Of a stretch of DNA of 52,179 bases, positions 28,587-39,133 are shown one piece after another. Made by a program: the position numbers and the translations under genes. The DNA is from Gammaproteobacteria bacterium (GTDB lineage: Bacteria > Pseudomonadota > Gammaproteobacteria > Pseudomonadales > Azotimanducaceae). The stretch's first letter is position 1. Each line of letters begins with the position of its first letter. The stretch is from positions 1 through 52,179 of the forward strand of contig QJXZ01000144.1 of assembly GCA_003248125.1 (NCBI GenBank). The letters run 5' to 3'. The notes beneath the pieces are model-generated. The model was not told the origin of the DNA, did not search any database, and was given only the letters and a program-made list of their open reading frames with translations.

Positions 28587-29813
28587 ATGACCCACGCATG
28601 GCGTTTGCCCGACGGCATCGACGAAGTGCTGCCACCCGATGCATGGGCACTCGAGACCTTGCGCCGGCGCGTGCTCGATCTGTTTCGCGCGTGGGGTTAC
28701 GAGTACATCGAGCCGCCACTTATCGAGTATCTCGATTCGCTGCTGGTGGGCTTCGGTGGTGATCTCGAACTACAGACTTTTCGCATGGTCGATCAACGCT
28801 CCGGACGCATGCTCGGTGTGCGTGCCGACATGACGTCGCAGGCGGCGCGCATGGATGCCGCCAGCCTCGCGGGCAACGGCAGTCGCCGCTTGTGCTACGC
28901 CGGCACGGTCGTGCATGCCAACCCGACGCGGGTTCTGGAATCGCGCGTGCCACTCCTCGCCGGTGCCGAGTTGTTCGGTTGCCCAGGCGTCGAGGCGGAT
29001 GCCGAAGTGGTGGCGCTGATGGCGGCTGCGCTCGATTGTGCCGGCATCGATGCGCCGGTGATCGAGCTCGGCCACGTCGGTGTGTTTCGCGCGCTCGCCG
29101 ACGCCGGCAAGCTCGGCGGTCGCGAACGGGCATTGTTCGATGCCCTGCAGCGCAAGTCGGAGCCCGATATCGATGCGCTCGCGGGTGAAGCCGGAATCAA
29201 GGGCGCCACGCGATCGTTCCTACATGCGTTGCCGAACCTGATGGGCGGCGAACACGTCATCGAAGACGCGCGCTTGCTTGCAAGGCGCCTGCCGGCTGGG
29301 GTGATGCGATCGCTCGACGAGATCGCCGAGCTCGGTCACGTCGTCCGTCGGTGCGTGAGTGGCGTGGAGCTGCGCTTCGATTTGGGCGAGCTCTCGGGCT
29401 ACGGCTATCACACCGGCCCCGTCTTCACCGCATTTGGTCCAGCACTCGGTCGTGCCATCGCGCGAGGCGGACGCTACGATGGCCTCGGCAGAGTCTATGG
29501 TCGGGCGCGGCCGGCCACTGGCTTCGACGTGAATCTGAAGCAGCTGCCGCAGCCAACGGTCGACGTGGGCGCGATTTGGGCGCCGGCACTCGATGCAGCG
29601 CGCGGCGAACGGCGACGAACGGCGTTGGCGGCGAAGATCGCGGCGTTGCGAGCAAGCGGGGAGCGGGTCGTGTGCGCGCTGACGCGTAGCGAACGTCCGG
29701 TAGCCGAGTGCAATCGCGAGCTCGTGTTCGTATCCGATCGTTGGCGGGTGCGTACATTGGCGACGTCGGAGATGTCCTCTCCGGTATCCAAGCCGAAGCG
29801 AACGAGGGGCTGA
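28587..29813 (+). CDS. hisZ: ATP phosphoribosyltransferase regulatory subunit HisZ
   Basis: A 408-residue histidyl-tRNA-synthetase paralog that lacks the tRNA-binding domain and activates the short form of HisG in histidine synthesis. The N-terminus RLPDGIDEVLPPDAWALE and the class II fold segments MLGVRADMTSQAARMD and GRYDGLGRVYGRARPATGF identify HisZ rather than HisS. An AGAGG ribosome binding site precedes the ATG. Placement between yjeT and purA is conserved in pseudomonads and implies that a short HisG is encoded elsewhere. Confidence 0.94.
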   Translation: MTHAWRLPDGIDEVLPPDAWALETLRRRVLDLFRAWGYEYIEPPLIEYLDSLLVGFGGDLELQTFRMVDQRSGRMLGVRADMTSQAARMDAASLAGNGSRRLCYAGTVVHANPTRVLESRVPLLAGAELFGCPGVEADAEVVALMAAALDCAGIDAPVIELGHVGVFRALADAGKLGGRERALFDALQRKSEPDIDALAGEAGIKGATRSFLHALPNLMGGEHVIEDARLLARRLPAGVMRSLDEIAELGHVVRRCVSGVELRFDLGELSGYGYHTGPVFTAFGPALGRAIARGGRYDGLGRVYGRARPATGFDVNLKQLPQPTVDVGAIWAPALDAARGERRRTALAAKIAALRASGERVVCALTRSERPVAECNRELVFVSDRWRVRTLATSEMSSPVSKPKRTRG

Positions 29814-31112
<1,299 letters not shown>

Positions 31113-31189
31113 CGCGCCGCGTCACGTGAGCGCCGGTTCGCGGTCGCCGGATCCGTTACACTGCAGCGTCGACTCTCGAGCGAGCCGTC

Positions 31190-31384
31190 ATGCCCGATGC
31201 CAAGCTGCTGGAAATTCTGGTCTGCCCGGTGACCAAGGCATCGCTCACCTACAAGCCAGAGCACAACGAGCTGTGGTGCCGAGCGAGCGGGCTCGCCTAT
31301 CCGATTCGTGACGACATTCCCGTGATGCTCGAGTCGGAGGCGCGCCAGCTCACCGCTGCGGAGCGCGAGAGCCTGCGCGACTAG
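31190..31384 (+). CDS. Trm112 family protein
   Basis: A 64-residue protein of the Trm112/YcaR family. It has a single CPVTK motif ([12 protein letters not shown]) and the family ending [20 protein letters not shown]. Eukaryotic and archaeal Trm112 act as partners of methyltransferases; the bacterial role is not settled. In other genomes it lies near lpxK and kdsB; here it follows purA by 77 bases. It is close to an interval rich in methyltransferases, although a link is only a guess. Confidence 0.9.
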   Translation: MPDAKLLEILVCPVTKASLTYKPEHNELWCRASGLAYPIRDDIPVMLESEARQLTAAERESLRD

Positions 31385-31398
31385 AAGGGCGCTGGCTC

Positions 31399-32517
31399 GT
31401 GACGCCGCTGATGTCCATCGGTTTCCGGCCGTTCTATCTGCTCGGTGCTGCGTGGGCGGTGATTGCCATACTGGCGTGGGCGCTCGCCTGGCGCGGCGCG
31501 CCACCGGCCGGGGCGATAACCCTCGATTGGCACGTCCACGAGATGCTGTTCGGCTTTGCGCCGGCCATCGTGGCGGGCTTTCTGCTCACTGCGGTACGCA
31601 ATTGGACCGGCCGTGACACGGCGCACGGTGGCGCGCTCGCGCTACTTGCCGCGATATGGTTGGTGGGTCGTGTCGGCATGCTGGCAGGCGGTGCACTGGG
31701 CGCTGTGCTCGCGGCATCGTTCCTGCCGATGCTGATCGTCGCGGTGACGCGACCGATCCTCGCGAGCCGCAATCGGCGTAACTACGGCGTGCCCGCGATG
31801 CTGGCGATGTGGATGGTCGGTCAGGTCGCGTATCTATCGGCGACGCACGGCCTCGTGACATATCTGTGGCGCGGCATCGGTCAAGATCTGGGGTTCGGTG
31901 CGCTTGCGTTGCTGCTGGCCTTGATCGGTGGTCGCGTCATACCGGCGTTCACGGCCAACGCAATTGCGGCGGCCAGACCGCGACGTTGGGCCGCGATCGA
32001 AGCGCTCGCGCTGTGGGGGTTGGCTGCATTGGTTGTTGGCGAAGCGCTGGCCAAGCTCGGTTGGGTGCCGCGCGATTGGCTGCGCGTTTGGGCCGGTGTC
32101 GTTGCCATTGCGCACGTGATCCGGCTGGTGGGTTTCGTACCGTGGCACACCGTGCGAGAACCGTTGCTGCTTGCGCTGCCGCTCGGGTATGCATGGCTAC
32201 CCGTGTACTTCCTGCTGCTCGCCTTCGATGCCACGCGGCTTGCGACCCACGCGCTATCGGTAGGGGCAATTGGCGGGATGATGCTGGCGATGATGACCCG
32301 CAGCGCGCTTGGGCATACTGGTCGAGCGTTGCGCGCTGGGCCGGTCGAGATCGCGTGTTTTGTCTTGGTGCATGGTGCAGCGCTGCTGCGCGTTGCTGCG
32401 ACGCTGCCGTCGAACACGGATTGGGTTTCCTACGCAGCGGCGGCGTTCGCAGCCGCGTTTGCAATGTATCTGATCAAGTACGTGCCGATTCTGATCGGTG
32501 CGCGACGCGACACATGA
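31399..32517 (+). CDS. nnrS: NnrS family membrane protein
   Basis: A 372-residue polytopic membrane protein (about 10-12 helices) of the NnrS family. NnrS proteins bind haem and copper and protect against nitric oxide and related stress. Visible signatures are SIGFRPFYLLGAAWAV, WHVHEMLFGFAPAIVAGFLL, RNRRNYGVPAML, GGRVIPAFTANAI and MLAMMTRSALGHTGR, with the histidines that could ligate haem. The GTG start has an AGAAGGGCG ribosome binding site. No denitrification gene or NO-responsive regulator was found beside it. Confidence 0.93.
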   Translation: MTPLMSIGFRPFYLLGAAWAVIAILAWALAWRGAPPAGAITLDWHVHEMLFGFAPAIVAGFLLTAVRNWTGRDTAHGGALALLAAIWLVGRVGMLAGGALGAVLAASFLPMLIVAVTRPILASRNRRNYGVPAMLAMWMVGQVAYLSATHGLVTYLWRGIGQDLGFGALALLLALIGGRVIPAFTANAIAAARPRRWAAIEALALWGLAALVVGEALAKLGWVPRDWLRVWAGVVAIAHVIRLVGFVPWHTVREPLLLALPLGYAWLPVYFLLLAFDATRLATHALSVGAIGGMMLAMMTRSALGHTGRALRAGPVEIACFVLVHGAALLRVAATLPSNTDWVSYAAAAFAAAFAMYLIKYVPILIGARRDT

Positions 32518-32589
32518 GGAGGGGACGATGACACATGGGTACGGGGCGGGCACTGCTCGCGCCGGTGCTATGGCTACGGACGCTGAACG

Positions 32590-33429
32590 GTGAACAGTGA
32601 GGCGGTCTATCTCGATACGGTATCGGCGGACGGCGAGGAGGCCGTCATCGTGAGGCTATGTCGTTATCCGGCGGATGGTGTCGCGTGGCTGTGGGCGCAC
32701 GTGTTCGAGCAAGGTCGGGTCTGTGCGTTCACGCAGCATGATTTGGCTTGCGACGTTGGGGCCACGCCCATCCATGGCGATCGCGCGCGGTACGGCATCG
32801 ACGCCGATCACGGTCGCGCCACGTTCGAGCGCTCGGGACCAGCGGCCGCACCACGTGCGGCGAGCGTGTACGGCGCATTCGAGATGCACGACTCGCGGCA
32901 CGCACCGCACGGTGGCGGACCGATTTTGGTCGAGATCGATGCGCGGTTCGTCCCTGCCGGCGTGTCGGTCAGCAACTTGCCGGGACGCAGCGAAACCCTC
33001 GGTAGGGTCGAGGCGCACGTCCGCATGGGCGCACGCGCTTGGCATATCCGCGGCGCGGGTCAATTTCACGAGCAGCTGCAGTCGACGCCGCGGTTCGAAG
33101 AGCCGTTCGTATACGGCACGCTGCGCGGTGCCGCCGGCTGCGTATTCGTGCGCGGCATGGGTGGCGCGCGCGGTTTCTGGATCGAGAGCGGGCGCCAAGT
33201 CGCGGTCGAACGGGTCGAGTTGTCGCCACCCGGCTCGGTGCGGACCATCGTCTTGCATTGCGCGGACGGTTTGCGGCAAGGCGCGCTGCGCGTCACGTAC
33301 GATTACACGATTCCGATCGACGCTCGGCGCCGACCGGGTACCATCGTGGTTGGCGAAATAGGCGGCATCGAGATGTCGGGCTGTCTGAACGACTACTTGG
33401 TCGATCGAATCGACTACGAGCGTATCTGA
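32590..33429 (+). CDS. Protein of unknown function, beta-rich
   Basis: A 279-residue soluble protein with no signal peptide or membrane segment. It is rich in beta-type stretches with repeated aromatic and glycine positions, and resembles in outline lipocalin-like or AttH-like double-barrel proteins, but I see no decisive motif. The start is GTG at 32590. It lies one base before the DsrE-like gene, so both are presumably co-transcribed. Base composition is like that of its neighbours. Confidence 0.7.
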   Translation: MNSEAVYLDTVSADGEEAVIVRLCRYPADGVAWLWAHVFEQGRVCAFTQHDLACDVGATPIHGDRARYGIDADHGRATFERSGPAAAPRAASVYGAFEMHDSRHAPHGGGPILVEIDARFVPAGVSVSNLPGRSETLGRVEAHVRMGARAWHIRGAGQFHEQLQSTPRFEEPFVYGTLRGAAGCVFVRGMGGARGFWIESGRQVAVERVELSPPGSVRTIVLHCADGLRQGALRVTYDYTIPIDARRRPGTIVVGEIGGIEMSGCLNDYLVDRIDYERI

Positions 33430-33430
33430 C

Positions 33431-33850
33431 GTGTCGAGATGGCTCGGCGCGATGCTCGTTGCCATGGCGTTTGGCGTTGCCGCGGCGGACGATGCGCGGC
33501 TGCGCTACGCCGAGCTATCACCGGCCGACCCCGCGGCGCTCGCCGACCTGCTCGCGCGCATCGAAGCGTTGTCCGCGAACGGGCTGCCGAACTTCGAACC
33601 CATCGTCATTGTGGTTCACGGTCCCGAGGCGCCGCCGGTGTTCCTGCGCCGGAACTATTCCCTCCACAAACCGCTGGTGGATCTCGCCGCCCGGCTCGAC
33701 GGCCTTGGCCTCGCCGACTTCCGCATGTGCGAGACGTGGATGCGGGAGAACGGCGTCGGCCGCGACGACTTGGCGCCGTTCGTCGATACCGTTCGCTTTG
33801 CCCCCGAAGAGGTACGCCGCCTAGAGGCGTCCGGCTACGTGCGCTTCTAA
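33431..33850 (+). CDS. Exported DsrE/DsrF-like protein
   Basis: A 139-residue protein with a signal peptide (LGAMLVAMAFGVAAADDA) and a DsrE/DsrF-like fold. Visible motifs are IVIVVHGPEAPPVFLRRNY, a single cysteine in ADFRMCETWMRENGVGRDDL, and the family ending EEVRRLEASGYVRF. Proteins of this type have been linked to sulfur transfer; the cysteine is at the position used by DsrE-like proteins. The start is GTG at 33431. It may form an operon with the preceding unknown gene. Confidence 0.78.
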   Translation: MSRWLGAMLVAMAFGVAAADDARLRYAELSPADPAALADLLARIEALSANGLPNFEPIVIVVHGPEAPPVFLRRNYSLHKPLVDLAARLDGLGLADFRMCETWMRENGVGRDDLAPFVDTVRFAPEEVRRLEASGYVRF

Positions 33851-33876
33851 CCGACGGAGGTCGGCAGCCAGGTGCG

Positions 33877-33882
33877 TAGAAT
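33877..33882 (+). promoter_or_regulatory. Candidate -10 box for the RND operon, six bases from the start codon
   Basis: TAGAAT (five of six) is followed by GGTGCC and the ATG of the adaptor gene, so a typical start site would fall on the ATG. No -35 was recognised. A leaderless transcript is inferred. Confidence 0.4.
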
Positions 33883-33888
33883 GGTGCC

Positions 33889-34998
33889 ATGTACCCGTTC
33901 ACCTACATGATCCGCCGCGCGCTCGTCGCCACACTCGTGATCGTTGCGGCCGGCTGTGCCGGCGATGACGAAGAGCCCACCGTGGCCGCCACCGCGCACG
34001 GTCCGAGCGGACGTGCTGGTCCGGCCGGGCAACCCACGTTGGTGGTCGCCGAGGCGGTTGCTGGGCACGCGTTCATCGACGCGATCGAAGCGATCGGCAC
34101 CGCCCGGGCCAACGAGTCGGTGACGCTGACCGCGAAACTCACCGATACCGTTCGTGCGGTGGCCTTCGAGGACGGCGATTTCGTCGAGCGCGGCACGGTG
34201 CTGTTGGAGTTGACCAACGAGGAACAAACGGCGTTGCTCGCAGAAGCGAAGGCCAACTTGGATGACGCCAAACGGCAACTCGAGCGCATTGAAGGGTTGG
34301 CCCGGCAAGGCAGCGTGCCCATCTCGCAAGCGGACGAGGCGCGTGCTCGCCATGAGGCCTCGCGGGCTCGATTCGAGGCGATCGTGGCGCGCCTCGACGA
34401 CCGGTTGATCCGCGCGCCATTCTCGGGCCTGCTGGGATTTCGACGGGTCAGTCCGGGTACCTTGGTGACGCCCGGCACACCGATCACGACCATCGATGAT
34501 ATCGCCATCGTCAAGCTCGACTTCACGGTACCGGAGGTCTATCTCGCCGGCTTGCGGCCCGGCCTCACGGTCACTGCCGAGAGCGCGGCCTATCCGAATC
34601 GCCGTTTCAGTGGCGAGGTGAAGACGATCGATTCGAGAATCGACCCGGTCACGCGCGCCGCAGTCGTACGTGCTCACATCGACAACGCAGATCGCGTTCT
34701 GCGGCCGGGTATGCTGCTCACCGTACACGTCGAACGGCCCGCCACCGAGCGGCTCGCGGTACCAGAATCCGCGGTGCTGCAGTCGGGCGACTCGGCCTTC
34801 GTGTACGTCGTGGAAGGTGGCAGGGCGCAACGTCGCGCCGTGCAGACGGGGCGTCGTGAGCCGGGCTGGGTCGAGATTCGGGATGGGCTCGCCGAAGGCG
34901 AGACGGTCGTTACGGAGGGCATGATCAAGATCCGTGACGGTGCCATGGTGCGTACCGCGAAGGATGCGGCCACGGGTCACGGCGACACGGGGGGCTGA
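33889..34998 (+). CDS. RND efflux periplasmic adaptor lipoprotein
   Basis: A 369-residue membrane fusion protein of a tripartite RND pump. A lipobox (LVIVAAGC) predicts a lipid-anchored periplasmic protein. The lipoyl half-motifs (VAFEDGDFVERGTVLLEL and IRAPFSGLLGFRRVSPGTL) flank a helical hairpin, and beta-barrel and membrane-proximal domains follow. An ATG seven codons downstream is an alternative start. It is followed two bases after its stop by the RND permease. No outer-membrane factor or TetR-type regulator is beside it; TolC at 0.9-2.3 kb is a candidate partner. Confidence 0.92.
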   Translation: MYPFTYMIRRALVATLVIVAAGCAGDDEEPTVAATAHGPSGRAGPAGQPTLVVAEAVAGHAFIDAIEAIGTARANESVTLTAKLTDTVRAVAFEDGDFVERGTVLLELTNEEQTALLAEAKANLDDAKRQLERIEGLARQGSVPISQADEARARHEASRARFEAIVARLDDRLIRAPFSGLLGFRRVSPGTLVTPGTPITTIDDIAIVKLDFTVPEVYLAGLRPGLTVTAESAAYPNRRFSGEVKTIDSRIDPVTRAAVVRAHIDNADRVLRPGMLLTVHVERPATERLAVPESAVLQSGDSAFVYVVEGGRAQRRAVQTGRREPGWVEIRDGLAEGETVVTEGMIKIRDGAMVRTAKDAATGHGDTGG

Positions 34999-35000
34999 CG

Positions 35001-38000
35001 ATGCTGTTGTCCGACGTCTCGACCAAAAGACCGGTGTTCGCCACCGTGCTCGCGCTGCTGATCTTGTGCCTGGGTGTGCTGTCGTTCCGAGGCTTGCCCC
35101 TGCGCGAGTATCCGAACATCAATCCCCCCGTCGTATCCGTGCAAACGAGCTACCCCGGTGCGTCTGCAGCGGTAATCGAAACGCGCATCACGCAGCCGAT
35201 CGAGAACCAGGTGAGCGGTATCGAGGGTCTGAAGAGCATTCGCTCCGTGAGCCAGGACGAACGCTCGTCGATCGCCATCGAGTTCGATTTGTCACGCGAC
35301 ATCGATGAAGCGGCCAACGACGTGCGCGACCGGGTCGCGCGAACGGCGAGTACGCTTCCGGAAGATGCCGATCCGCCGCAAGTCGCGAAGCAAGATTCCG
35401 ATGCCCGGCCATCGATGTATCTGAATCTGACCAGTGATCGCCTCTCGAACATGGAGTTGACCGACTATGCCGAGCGCTACGTGGTCGACCGGTTCGCGGC
35501 GATCTCCGGGGTGGCCGAGGCGCGCATTTCGGGGTCCGGTCGGCCGTCGATGCGCATCTGGCTCGATCGCACCGCGCTCGCCGCCCGCGGATTGACCGTT
35601 GCCGACATCGAAGCCGCCTTGCGGCGCGAGAACGTCGAGTTGCCTGCCGGTCGACTGGAATCGACCGAGCTCGAGTTTCAAGTGCGGATTGCGCGCAACT
35701 ATCAGACTGCGGACGACTTTCGCGCGTTGGTCGTGACGCGTGGCGCCGATGGCCATCTGATCCGGCTTGGTGAGCTCGCCCGCGTCGAGGTCGGCCCGCG
35801 CAGTATCCGCAACGTGTTTCGTGCCAACGGTCAGAACGCGGTCGGCATCGGCATCATCCGACAATCCACGGCCAACACACTCGAAACGCTCGAGGCGGTG
35901 AAGCATGAGATGTCGAAAATCGCGGCTGGGTTGCCGGAAGGTATGGCGATGGTGGCAAGCTCGGACGAGTCGGTGTTCATTCGCGAGGCCATCGAGAGCG
36001 TCTACGAAACCCTCGCAATTGCGCTCGTACTGGTGAGCGTCGTGATCTTCTGCTTCCTCGGTAGCTTGCGCGCGACGTTCATTCCCGCGATCACGATCCC
36101 GATCTCGCTCATAGGCGCCTTCACCGTGCTCGCGCTGTTCGGGTTCTCGGTCAACTTGATCACGCTGCTCGCGCTCGTGCTCTCGATTGGCCTGGTGGTG
36201 GACGACGCGATCGTTGTGCTCGAGAACGTGCATCGCAGAATCGAGACTGGTGAACCGCCGTTGCTCGCCGCGTTCAACGGCGCCCGGCAAGTCGGGTTCG
36301 CAGTGATTGCGACCACGGTGGTGCTGGTTGCGGTGTTCGTGCCGATTGCGTTTCTCACCGATCAGGTAGGCCGGGTGTTCGCCGAGCTGGCGGTCGCGAT
36401 ATCCGCCGCCGTGATCTTCTCGAGCATTCTCGCGCTGTCGCTGACGCCGGCCATGTGCTCGAAGTTCCTGAAATCGGCGACGCAGGAAGGTCGCTTCACT
36501 CATTGGCTCGACGCCACGTTCGACCGTGTTTCACGTTTCTACGTACGGTCGTTGGATGTGGGCATCCGGCATCCGGCACTAGCCATTGGTGCCGCCGCAG
36601 GCGTGGCATTGTTGGCTGCTTGGCTGATGTCCGCTGTCCCCGAGGAATACGCGCCGACTGAGGACCAAGGACAGTTCTTCGTGCGCGTGCTGGCCGACGA
36701 GGGCATCGGCTTCGACTATATGACCGAGCAAATGCAGAAGCTCGAACAGCCACTGCTGCCGCTGGTCGAATCGGGCGACATACAACGTTCGCTCGTCGGT
36801 GTGCCCGGATTCGGCAGCTCGGGTACCAACTCGGGCATCATCATCGTCTCGCTCGCGCCGTGGCAAGAGCGCGAGATTTCCACGGATGAAGTGATGCGGC
36901 GGATGATGCGCGCATGGAACGAGGTACCCGGCGTACGTGTGTTTCCGTTCATGCGCTCGGGCATGTCGCGGCACGGTGGCGGCCAACCTGTGCAGTTCGT
37001 GCTCGGCGGCAGCACCTATGAAGAGCTCGCCGAGTGGCGCGAGATCATGTTGTCACGCATTGCGAACAACCCGGCGTTCGTTCGCGTCGACACCGATCTC
37101 AAGGAGACACAACCGCAGGTCGTGGCGCGAATCGACAAGAATCGTGCTGCCGACCTCGGCGTATCGGTGCAGAACGTCGGGCGAACGCTGGCCACCATGA
37201 TGAGCGAACGGCGCGTGACCACTTACGTGGTCGACGGCGAGGAGTACGATGTCGTGCTGCAAGCGGAGGAATCGCAGCGCGCAACGCCGAGCGACCTCAC
37301 CAACATCTACGTTCGATCGGAACGCAGCGGTGAGCTCGTGCCGCTCGCAAACCTACTGGTGACCGAGAACACCGCCGGTCCGGCACAGCTGAATCGATAC
37401 AATCGCTTGCGGGCGCTCACGATCACGGCCAACCTTGCGCCCGGCTACGCGCTCGGTGACGCGCTCGATTTCCTCGAGGATCTCGCGCGCGAGGTGCTGC
37501 CGGAGACAGCCCAGATAGACTTCAAAGGTGAATCGCTCGAGTACAAGGAAGCCGCCGGTGACCTGTACTTCACGTTCGGCATTGCGTTGCTGATCGTATT
37601 CCTCGTGCTGGCCGCCCAGTTCGAAAGCTTCGTCCATCCGGCCGTGATCATGGTTACTGTGCCGCTGGCGGTGGCCGGTGCTCTGATCGGACTGTTCGTC
37701 ACCGGCAAGACACTCAACATCTACAGCAACATCGGCATCGTGATGCTGGTGGGCATTGCCGCCAAGAACGGCATTCTCATCGTCGAGTTCATCAATCAGC
37801 TTCGGGACGGCGGCATGGAGTTCCGCGCCGCGGTCCTGGAAGGTGCGCGCGTTCGCTTCCGACCGATTCTCATGACCACTGTCTCGACCGCGATGGGCTC
37901 GCTACCGCTGATCATGGCCGTCGGCGCCGGCTCGGAGAGTCGCATCACGCTCGGTATCGTGATCCTGTCGGGTGTGGTGTTTGCGACCTTCTTGACGCTA

Positions 38001-38102
38001 TTCGTGGTGCCTGCGCTGTACAGCGTGATAGCGCGACACACGCAATCGCCCGGTGCGGTCGCCAATCGGCTCGCGGAGCTCGAAACCCAAGCGGCCGCTT
38101 GA
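35001..38102 (+). CDS. RND efflux permease (HAE1/AcrB-like)
   Basis: A 1033-residue inner-membrane proton-driven pump. It has two repeats of six-helix membrane halves with large periplasmic loops. The first helix begins at RPVFATVLALLILCLGVLSF, and the conserved paired aspartates of the proton relay lie in LVVDDAIVVLENVHRR. Other signatures are YPNINPPVVSVQTSYPGAS and GIAAKNGILIVEFINQLRDGG. The sequence pattern is close to the MdtF/MexF/multidrug HAE1 branch rather than the heavy-metal branch. Its stop is four bases from the convergent acyltransferase stop. Confidence 0.95.
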   Translation: MLLSDVSTKRPVFATVLALLILCLGVLSFRGLPLREYPNINPPVVSVQTSYPGASAAVIETRITQPIENQVSGIEGLKSIRSVSQDERSSIAIEFDLSRDIDEAANDVRDRVARTASTLPEDADPPQVAKQDSDARPSMYLNLTSDRLSNMELTDYAERYVVDRFAAISGVAEARISGSGRPSMRIWLDRTALAARGLTVADIEAALRRENVELPAGRLESTELEFQVRIARNYQTADDFRALVVTRGADGHLIRLGELARVEVGPRSIRNVFRANGQNAVGIGIIRQSTANTLETLEAVKHEMSKIAAGLPEGMAMVASSDESVFIREAIESVYETLAIALVLVSVVIFCFLGSLRATFIPAITIPISLIGAFTVLALFGFSVNLITLLALVLSIGLVVDDAIVVLENVHRRIETGEPPLLAAFNGARQVGFAVIATTVVLVAVFVPIAFLTDQVGRVFAELAVAISAAVIFSSILALSLTPAMCSKFLKSATQEGRFTHWLDATFDRVSRFYVRSLDVGIRHPALAIGAAAGVALLAAWLMSAVPEEYAPTEDQGQFFVRVLADEGIGFDYMTEQMQKLEQPLLPLVESGDIQRSLVGVPGFGSSGTNSGIIIVSLAPWQEREISTDEVMRRMMRAWNEVPGVRVFPFMRSGMSRHGGGQPVQFVLGGSTYEELAEWREIMLSRIANNPAFVRVDTDLKETQPQVVARIDKNRAADLGVSVQNVGRTLATMMSERRVTTYVVDGEEYDVVLQAEESQRATPSDLTNIYVRSERSGELVPLANLLVTENTAGPAQLNRYNRLRALTITANLAPGYALGDALDFLEDLAREVLPETAQIDFKGESLEYKEAAGDLYFTFGIALLIVFLVLAAQFESFVHPAVIMVTVPLAVAGALIGLFVTGKTLNIYSNIGIVMLVGIAAKNGILIVEFINQLRDGGMEFRAAVLEGARVRFRPILMTTVSTAMGSLPLIMAVGAGSESRITLGIVILSGVVFATFLTLFVVPALYSVIARHTQSPGAVANRLAELETQAAA

Positions 38103-38106
38103 GCGA

Positions 38107-39069
38107 TCAGAATTTGCGGCCGCGCGCTTCGACGCGAGCACGCAACAGGGGCTTCGGCCAGCGCCCGGCAAGGCACATCCATTCGCCGGGCGAATCGCAG
38201 ATCCAGCGCTCGAAGCGTGCGTTCAACTGCCGCGTCATATCGGCCGCTTGGTCCTTGGGTGACGCGCTCGGATCGCTCGGTCGCACGGGCGCTTCGAGCG
38301 TGATTCGAAAGCGCCCGCCGGGTAAACGTTGTGCACGCACGGGCACAAGCTCGCAGTCGTAACGCAAGGCGAGCCTCGCCGGTACGGTATTGCACTGCAT
38401 GTCGTGACCGAAGAACGGTAGGGTTTCGCCGGCGTCCAGGCGCACGTCGGAGCCTAGGCCGACGGTCTCGCCTCTGGCGAGCGCCTGCATGAGGGCGCGT
38501 ATGCTCTGATCGCGTTCGATCTGTATGACGCCGAGCGCCGCGCGCAACTCGTACATGAGGTCGCGCAACCTCGGATTCGACTCCGGAGCGTAGACGATCG
38601 AGAGTGGAAAGCCGTACTCACGCGCGACGAAGTTGGTGAGGGTCCAAGGGCCGACGTGCGCCGTAACGAGCACGGCCGGCTTGCCGCGCTGCTCGAGGAA
38701 GGCGAGCTTCGATGACGCATCGAACTCGAGCCGCGCGTCGTGCTCGCGCCAAATGGTGTCGAGATGCACGAGCTCCGCGAACGCGGTGCCGAGATAACCG
38801 AACACGTCGCGCATCACTTCGTCGAGTTCCTCGGTCGTTCGGTCTGGGAAGGCGACGTACAGATTACGGATAACGGCCTTGTGCTTGATGGTGCGCGGTC
38901 CCACTGCGCGGAACACGCGATGTGCGAGCCGTGTGGCATCTGCGAGCGAGCGACGCCTGAGCATGGCGACGAATGTCTTCACGACCTGCGCTTCGATCCA
39001 CCACCCGAATGGATGTAGATCCGGGAGGCGCTTGGAGAGACTGCGTGGGAAGAGGTAGTACTTGGCCAT
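38107..39069 (-). CDS. LpxL/HtrB-like lysophospholipid acyltransferase with variant active site
   Basis: A 320-residue membrane-associated protein of the lipid A late acyltransferase family. An N-terminal hydrophobic and basic segment and the family block VIRNLYVAFPDRT are present. The active-site motif expected as H-x4-E or H-x4-D reads HVGPWT at 138-143, so the acidic residue is replaced by Thr. LRYDCELVPVRAQRLPGGRF and the tryptophan-rich end (SPGEWMCLAGRW) are typical. It may be a divergent acyltransferase or have lost catalysis. It is divergent from a methyltransferase gene with a 64-base spacer. Confidence 0.82.
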   Translation of the reverse strand: MAKYYLFPRSLSKRLPDLHPFGWWIEAQVVKTFVAMLRRRSLADATRLAHRVFRAVGPRTIKHKAVIRNLYVAFPDRTTEELDEVMRDVFGYLGTAFAELVHLDTIWREHDARLEFDASSKLAFLEQRGKPAVLVTAHVGPWTLTNFVAREYGFPLSIVYAPESNPRLRDLMYELRAALGVIQIERDQSIRALMQALARGETVGLGSDVRLDAGETLPFFGHDMQCNTVPARLALRYDCELVPVRAQRLPGGRFRITLEAPVRPSDPSASPKDQAADMTRQLNARFERWICDSPGEWMCLAGRWPKPLLRARVEARGRKF

Positions 39070-39115
39070 GTCAGGGCGATCGTGCCATTGGTTTTGCCGG
39101 CTTCGATCTGTGTGT

Positions 39116-39121
39116 CATAGT
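39116..39121 (+). promoter_or_regulatory. Candidate -10 box upstream of the methyltransferase gene
   Basis: CATAGT followed by GCGCCGCC lies 12 bases before the GTG at 39134, with TTGCCG 16 bases upstream as a possible -35. The reverse strand of the same bases offers TATGAC toward the acyltransferase gene. Motif-level evidence only. Confidence 0.35.
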
Positions 39122-39133
39122 GCGCCGCCGTAG

